A DNA stretch of 25,172 nucleotides from a virus. Shown piece by piece: positions 21,670 through 25,172 of this stretch. Where the stretch lies: the IMG/VR virus record IMGVR_UViG_3300032516_000187, positions 1 to 25,172 of that record. One strand, given 5' to 3'. Each line of letters begins with the position of its first letter. Positions within the stretch are counted from its first letter, which is position 1. Below the pieces are notes generated by a model. That model was not told the DNA's origin and did no database searches. It saw only the letters and a list, made by a program, of their open reading frames with translations. The translations under genes were made by a program, and so were the position numbers.

Positions 21670-23763
21670 ATGGCTGACGTACTTCGCGTAACTCGTCAGT
21701 ATGTCGAGGTGCTTGGCACCGGTGACGGGAAGGCTCGTGTCACGCGGCAGTACGTGGACGTGTTGGGTTACGCGGCTATCCAAGAAGGCGCGGTTGTCCA
21801 TTCTCTTAGTTTGACGCATCTAGCTGCAGTCGAATGGGTGCCTGCTGCCAACATCTATGAAGTCTCGGCTGAACATACTCTCACATTAAGTAGCGTGGCG
21901 GAGGGGTCGCGTGTCCTTGTTGCCACGCACACCATAAGTTTGTCTCACGGGGCATCAGAGACGGCGGTATTCGGTCGATTGGCGGTAGATACGTTGGTGG
22001 CGTCCCAGGAGGCATCGACGCTTGGGGCCTGGGTTCGATCGGCGGCGGATAGTCTTGGACTCACGGACGGGGCCACATTGACGTATGTGATAGGGCGGCA
22101 GGGTATCCAAGCATTGGACTTGGATGACGAGGCAACGGTTGAGAAGAGCAAACTCGTTGTTCAGTCACTTTCCTTGACGCATCTGGCGTATGTTGATGTT
22201 GTGCGCCAGGGGTATGACACCTGGACGCCGACTGACGAGGCGAGTGTTCGGGTGGCGTATGGTCGGTTGGCGGTCGAAGCGCTTTCGCTTGGGCATCAGG
22301 CAACAATTAGCGGGGAGTTCGGACGCGCGGCTATCGACACCTTGGTATTGAGCCAAACGGCGATAGGCGACTTGTGCAAAGTCGGTACGCACACACTGGC
22401 GTTGACGCACACGGCCGAGGTGTCGATGGTGCGGTTGGCCTCCGACAACTTGGTCCTGACCCATCAGGTTGATTCTAACTGGATTTTCATTCGTCGCCGC
22501 ACGGACGCGCTAGCACTGACGCACGCTGCTGTGGCCTCGGCTGTGCGGGCAAAGAGTGCTGCGGACACTTTGTCGCTGACGCATGGAGCCGTCGTCGTTG
22601 CGACGAAGTTGGTGACGGATGTTCTTAGCCTGTCGCACACGGCCTCGGGCGATTGTATTCGGCGGGCGTCGGATACGATTGTGCTGACGCATTCGGCTGG
22701 CGGAGTGATAAGTCGCTTGGGTGCCAGCGACAACTTGATTGGCTTGTCGCATCAGGCCGTTGTCGGCTTCATCAAGCAGATGTCGGCTGCGGGCACCTTG
22801 CGCCTGACGGATAAGGCACGCTCCGGGATCGAGATTGGTCTGGCGAGCGACACCCTTCAGCGTGTCTATTACGAGTTTGATTCAGAGACTGGAGAATTGA
22901 TCCCGCATTACGTGGGCCTCCAGGATCGGGCCGACAGGGTTGTGATTCAGGGCACGCCCTACGCGGTAACGAGCATCATTTCCCTGTCGGATCGGGCCTT
23001 GGGGGTCGTGATTCATGCAGACGCGATTGCCGGCGATGCGACGGATGCTCTAAGCCTGACTCACAGTAACATCGTCGTCCAGTTGCCGTACTTTCGGGGT
23101 GGTCAGCAAGCGGTAAGCACCCTGGCCTTGACGCAGGTGGCTGAGGTCGTCATTGCCAAGGTGGTGAATCACACCCTGGTGCTTACCCACACGGCCACGC
23201 GGCGGATTGATCGGGCGACTTTGGCTGTTGGGGACACCCTGAGTCTGGGCCAGGCAGTTGCTTTCGTCGTGGTCACACGCGATGTGCGTCACCAGTATCA
23301 TCCGTTCGTCGGGGAGGGTGTTTCTGGTGCCCCAACGCCGCCTTCGGCGATCTGCCCGACGCCCGTAGCAGGTATCGGTACTACTCGGCTCTGCTATCCG
23401 GTAACAAGTCCAACCGAATTCGTCAACCTTCGTAGTCCTGAGTATGGGAACAAGGATCGCTTGTCGTTCAATCGGATCAGCCGGGAAACGCGGGGCGGCA
23501 CCCTGATCGTCTTCGCCGATCCGATCTGGCCGAAGACCCAGACGATGGCCTTGACGTTTAGAGGTTTGAGCAGCGGGCAAGTTCAGAATTACTTGACCTT
23601 CATCGAAGCTCATTTGGGTGAGGAGGTCGGCTTCGTGGACTGGGAGGGGTTCTACTGGAAGGGAATCATCATGAAGCCCGAAGAGCCCACCGTGGCCGAC
23701 AGCAAGCAAGTTTACACGATTTCGTTTGAATTCGAGTATGAACCAGCGATATGGGAGCCGTAA
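21670..23763 (+). CDS. Repeat-rich tail protein (LTH repeats) with C-terminal tail domain
   Basis: The product is 697 residues; AGGTTAG precedes ATG 21670. It opens with two RVTRQYV(E/D)VLG motifs. Then come about 23 diverged repeats of about 20-23 residues with the core D.L.LTH.A (DALALTHAAVASAV, DTLSLTHGAVVVAT, HTLVLTHTATRRID), to about residue 540. A break at about 395-440 (VYYEFDSETGELIPHYVGLQ) interrupts them. The last 140 residues form a separate domain with FVNLRSPEYGNKDRLSFNRI, GGTLIVFADPIWPKTQTMALTF and VYTISFEFEYEPAIWEP. That domain type ends many phage tail proteins. The repeats may form a rod or beta-structure that presents the terminal domain, as in side fibres. Function is inferred from architecture and place. 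Confidence 0.65.
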   Translation: MADVLRVTRQYVEVLGTGDGKARVTRQYVDVLGYAAIQEGAVVHSLSLTHLAAVEWVPAANIYEVSAEHTLTLSSVAEGSRVLVATHTISLSHGASETAVFGRLAVDTLVASQEASTLGAWVRSAADSLGLTDGATLTYVIGRQGIQALDLDDEATVEKSKLVVQSLSLTHLAYVDVVRQGYDTWTPTDEASVRVAYGRLAVEALSLGHQATISGEFGRAAIDTLVLSQTAIGDLCKVGTHTLALTHTAEVSMVRLASDNLVLTHQVDSNWIFIRRRTDALALTHAAVASAVRAKSAADTLSLTHGAVVVATKLVTDVLSLSHTASGDCIRRASDTIVLTHSAGGVISRLGASDNLIGLSHQAVVGFIKQMSAAGTLRLTDKARSGIEIGLASDTLQRVYYEFDSETGELIPHYVGLQDRADRVVIQGTPYAVTSIISLSDRALGVVIHADAIAGDATDALSLTHSNIVVQLPYFRGGQQAVSTLALTQVAEVVIAKVVNHTLVLTHTATRRIDRATLAVGDTLSLGQAVAFVVVTRDVRHQYHPFVGEGVSGAPTPPSAICPTPVAGIGTTRLCYPVTSPTEFVNLRSPEYGNKDRLSFNRISRETRGGTLIVFADPIWPKTQTMALTFRGLSSGQVQNYLTFIEAHLGEEVGFVDWEGFYWKGIIMKPEEPTVADSKQVYTISFEFEYEPAIWEP

Positions 23764-23764
23764 C

Positions 23765-24817
23765 ATGGCACTCCTTTGGATCGAAGGCTTTGAGACATTT
23801 GGTACGGTGGTCGGTACGCAGATTTTTGCGCATCTGATTCGTAAGTACGCGCCCCCAATCAACTTGACATCGGCGTGCCTCTTGGCCGCCGGCCGGCATT
23901 TCGGCAAAGCGGTGCAGATGCAAGCAAGCAATCTGCCACTGACATTTGCCACGCCACCGTTTACACCAGTAGACACGGTGATTGTTGGTTTCGCACTGAA
24001 TGTGAGTGAAATATCTGTGGCCTCTGATCTTCTTCGGCTCTACGAAGATGAATCAATATACCATCTCGGGTTTCAGGTGTGCAATTCGGGAGCGATTCGA
24101 CTTAATCGGGCTGGGGTCACACTTTCGGGGGAGAGTGGTTCAAATGTGATTGCAGCCAATGCGTGGTATTACGTTGAGGTGCAGGCAACGATTCACGATA
24201 CGAATGGATCGTATGCGGTTCGTGTCAACGGTGTGCTGGTGGCGTCGGCGTCGGGTATTGATACTCGGAATGGTGGCACCGGGCGGATTGATCGTGTGCA
24301 ATTTCGCAGTTGGACATCACCAACTTCCTATCTGGTTCGGTATGACGACATTTACGTGTTGAATACGCTTGGTACGGATAACAACACTTTTCTGGGTAGC
24401 CAGGTGGTGGAGGCACTTTATCCCGCCACTGAAGTTCGCGGCGATTGGACACCGAGTAGCGGGACAAATAATGCTGCCTTGGTGGATGAGAACCCGACGA
24501 ACGACGACGTGGATTTTGTATCCTCGAATGTAGTGGGAAACAAAGACCTTTACAGTGTCGGCGGTCTTAGTCACGTCACTGCCAATGTTCGCGGAATTCA
24601 AGTCAATGTGGATGCCCGAGTCACGGATGTTGCTCCTCTTAATCTGCGACCTCTATTGAAAGCGGATGCGGTCGAAACTTCGCAAGGGGGCCAAGTGGTA
24701 TCAAGCACCGGGTATAAGGTTTTCACGATTCTTCAGGAGCAAAATCCTAGCACGAATCAACCGTGGACGGTGGCCGAGGTGAATGCAGTGCAGGCTGGAA
24801 TCGAACAAGTGGCCTAA
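23765..24817 (+). CDS. Lectin-fold tail protein, copy 2
   Basis: The product is 350 residues from ATG 23765, one base after the previous stop, with GGGAG at 23754-23758. It is a paralogue of the protein at 20581: MALLWIEGFETFGTVVG against MLLWIEGFDNFGTTVG, then WYYVEVQATIHDTNGSYAVRVNGVLVASASGIDT, RYDDIYVLNTLGTDNNTFLG and DWTPSSGTNNAALVDENPTNDD. It differs strongly in the first 100 residues, where a receptor-binding surface could vary. Probably a carbohydrate-binding tail component. The next gene starts four bases after its stop. Confidence 0.7.
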   Translation: MALLWIEGFETFGTVVGTQIFAHLIRKYAPPINLTSACLLAAGRHFGKAVQMQASNLPLTFATPPFTPVDTVIVGFALNVSEISVASDLLRLYEDESIYHLGFQVCNSGAIRLNRAGVTLSGESGSNVIAANAWYYVEVQATIHDTNGSYAVRVNGVLVASASGIDTRNGGTGRIDRVQFRSWTSPTSYLVRYDDIYVLNTLGTDNNTFLGSQVVEALYPATEVRGDWTPSSGTNNAALVDENPTNDDVDFVSSNVVGNKDLYSVGGLSHVTANVRGIQVNVDARVTDVAPLNLRPLLKADAVETSQGGQVVSSTGYKVFTILQEQNPSTNQPWTVAEVNAVQAGIEQVA

Positions 24818-24820
24818 GAC

Positions 24821-25172
24821 ATGCGCGCAACGCGGCTGGTTATTGAAGTGCTTGGTCGCGGCGCTACAGATGCGTTGCGAGCGACTCGGCTGGGCATTGA
24901 GGTTTTAGGACGCGGTGCCGTTGACGCGACAAGGGTTAGTCGCGTCAGCCTGGAAGTATTGGGTGCGCTGCCGGACTCTTGGCTTCAAACGAGTCGCGTC
25001 AGCCTGGAAGTGCTGGGTGCGCTGCCGGACTCTTGGCTTCAAACGAGTCGCGTCAGCCTGGAAGTATTGGGTGCGCTGCCGGACTCTTGGCTTCAAACGA
25101 GTCGCGTCAGCCTGGAAGTGCTGGGTGCGCTGCCGGACTCTTGGCTTCAAACGAGTCGCGTCAGCCTGGAAG
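24821..25172 (+). CDS. EVLG-repeat protein, truncated by the window end
   Basis: ATG 24821 opens a frame with no stop to the end of the window (117 codons). It starts MRATRLVIEVLGRGATDA, LRATRLGIEVLGRGAVDA, then four complete repeats of SRVSLEVLGALPDSWLQT and the start of a fifth. The first motifs match the N-terminus of the protein at 21670 (RVTRQYVEVLG), so this is probably a second member of that family whose further repeats and C-terminal domain lie outside. Short R(V/A)T....EVL repeats occur in other phage tail proteins as linkers. There is no strong Shine-Dalgarno; the start lies four bases after the previous stop, so coupled translation is likely. Confidence 0.7.
   Translation, partial: MRATRLVIEVLGRGATDALRATRLGIEVLGRGAVDATRVSRVSLEVLGALPDSWLQTSRVSLEVLGALPDSWLQTSRVSLEVLGALPDSWLQTSRVSLEVLGALPDSWLQTSRVSLE
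24938..25172 (+). repeat. 54-bp in-frame tandem repeat array
   Basis: Four complete 54-bp units start at 24938, 24992, 25046 and 25100, and a fifth starts at 25154 and is cut at 19 bases. Each encodes 18 residues. Units 1 and 3 read GTATTG where units 2 and 4 read GTGCTG, and otherwise I see no difference, so the array has a 108-bp higher-order period. The window end inside the array may be an assembly limit. Confidence 0.95.

Noticed and set aside
24905-25150. Minus-strand repetitive ORF in the 54-bp array
   Set aside because: It arises from the tandem repeat read backwards; the + strand frame continues known EVLG motifs.
24938-25172. CRISPR array
   Set aside because: Units are contiguous with no variable spacers, and they are coding.
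1-25172. tRNA or rRNA genes
   Set aside because: No cloverleaf-like segment or rRNA signature was noticed in the intergenic stretches; a covariance search was not possible.

Overview
The window is part of the late (structural) region of a tailed bacteriophage or prophage with a long siphovirus-type tail. Every gene I can support lies on the + strand, tightly packed and in the usual virion-assembly order: large terminase, portal, neck adaptor, scaffold, coat protein, head-tail and tail completion proteins, tail tube (two copies), tail assembly chaperone, tape measure, tail tip and receptor-binding type proteins. The host is a bacterium with Sec and lipoprotein export. The style of the proteins (Pro/Asp linkers, phage-borne thioredoxins, IS607-type TnpA) is reminiscent of planctomycete phages, but that is an impression and not something the sequence proves.

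Region 1 (1-3460) is an accessory block upstream of the terminase. It opens with a 103-bp remnant of a TnpB 3' end joined to a terminator-like palindrome. A papain-like cysteine peptidase lipoprotein follows, then an endonuclease VII-type protein with a second, degenerate copy of its own domain. Next come an exported, membrane-anchored thioredoxin-fold protein without CXXC, a small membrane protein, a thioredoxin lipoprotein with WCGPC, and one or two small unknown ORFs. Three of these products are predicted to act outside the cytoplasm and concern thiol or cysteine chemistry.

Region 2 (3423-8618) holds the terminase and portal genes. An IS607-family element (about 6887-8542) sits in the extreme 3' end of the portal gene. 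Its serine recombinase tnpA carries an in-frame TGA. Its tnpB is open but has lost the stop codon that the remnant copy at the window start still has, so it reads on into what looks like the original portal C-terminus.

Region 3 (8629-13045) has the neck protein, scaffold, P22-like coat protein, a Rho-independent terminator, a small membrane protein, and head-tail joining and tail-terminator candidates. Scaffold and coat protein begin with the same peptide, NS[VL]YLSRP[WF]xACFE, although almost every codon differs.

Region 4 (13145-19893) is the tail shaft: two paralogous tail-tube proteins (the second with an extra beta domain inserted), a terminator, a tail assembly chaperone with a -1 frameshift extension (the lambda G/GT arrangement), a further tail protein and a 1239-residue tape measure protein.

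Region 5 (19921-25172) is tail tip or fibre material. It contains a conserved tail protein, a terminator, and then two successive copies of a pair made of a lectin-fold protein followed by an R(V/A)TR...EVLG-repeat protein. The second repeat protein runs off the window inside a 54-bp tandem array with an alternating 108-bp higher-order period.
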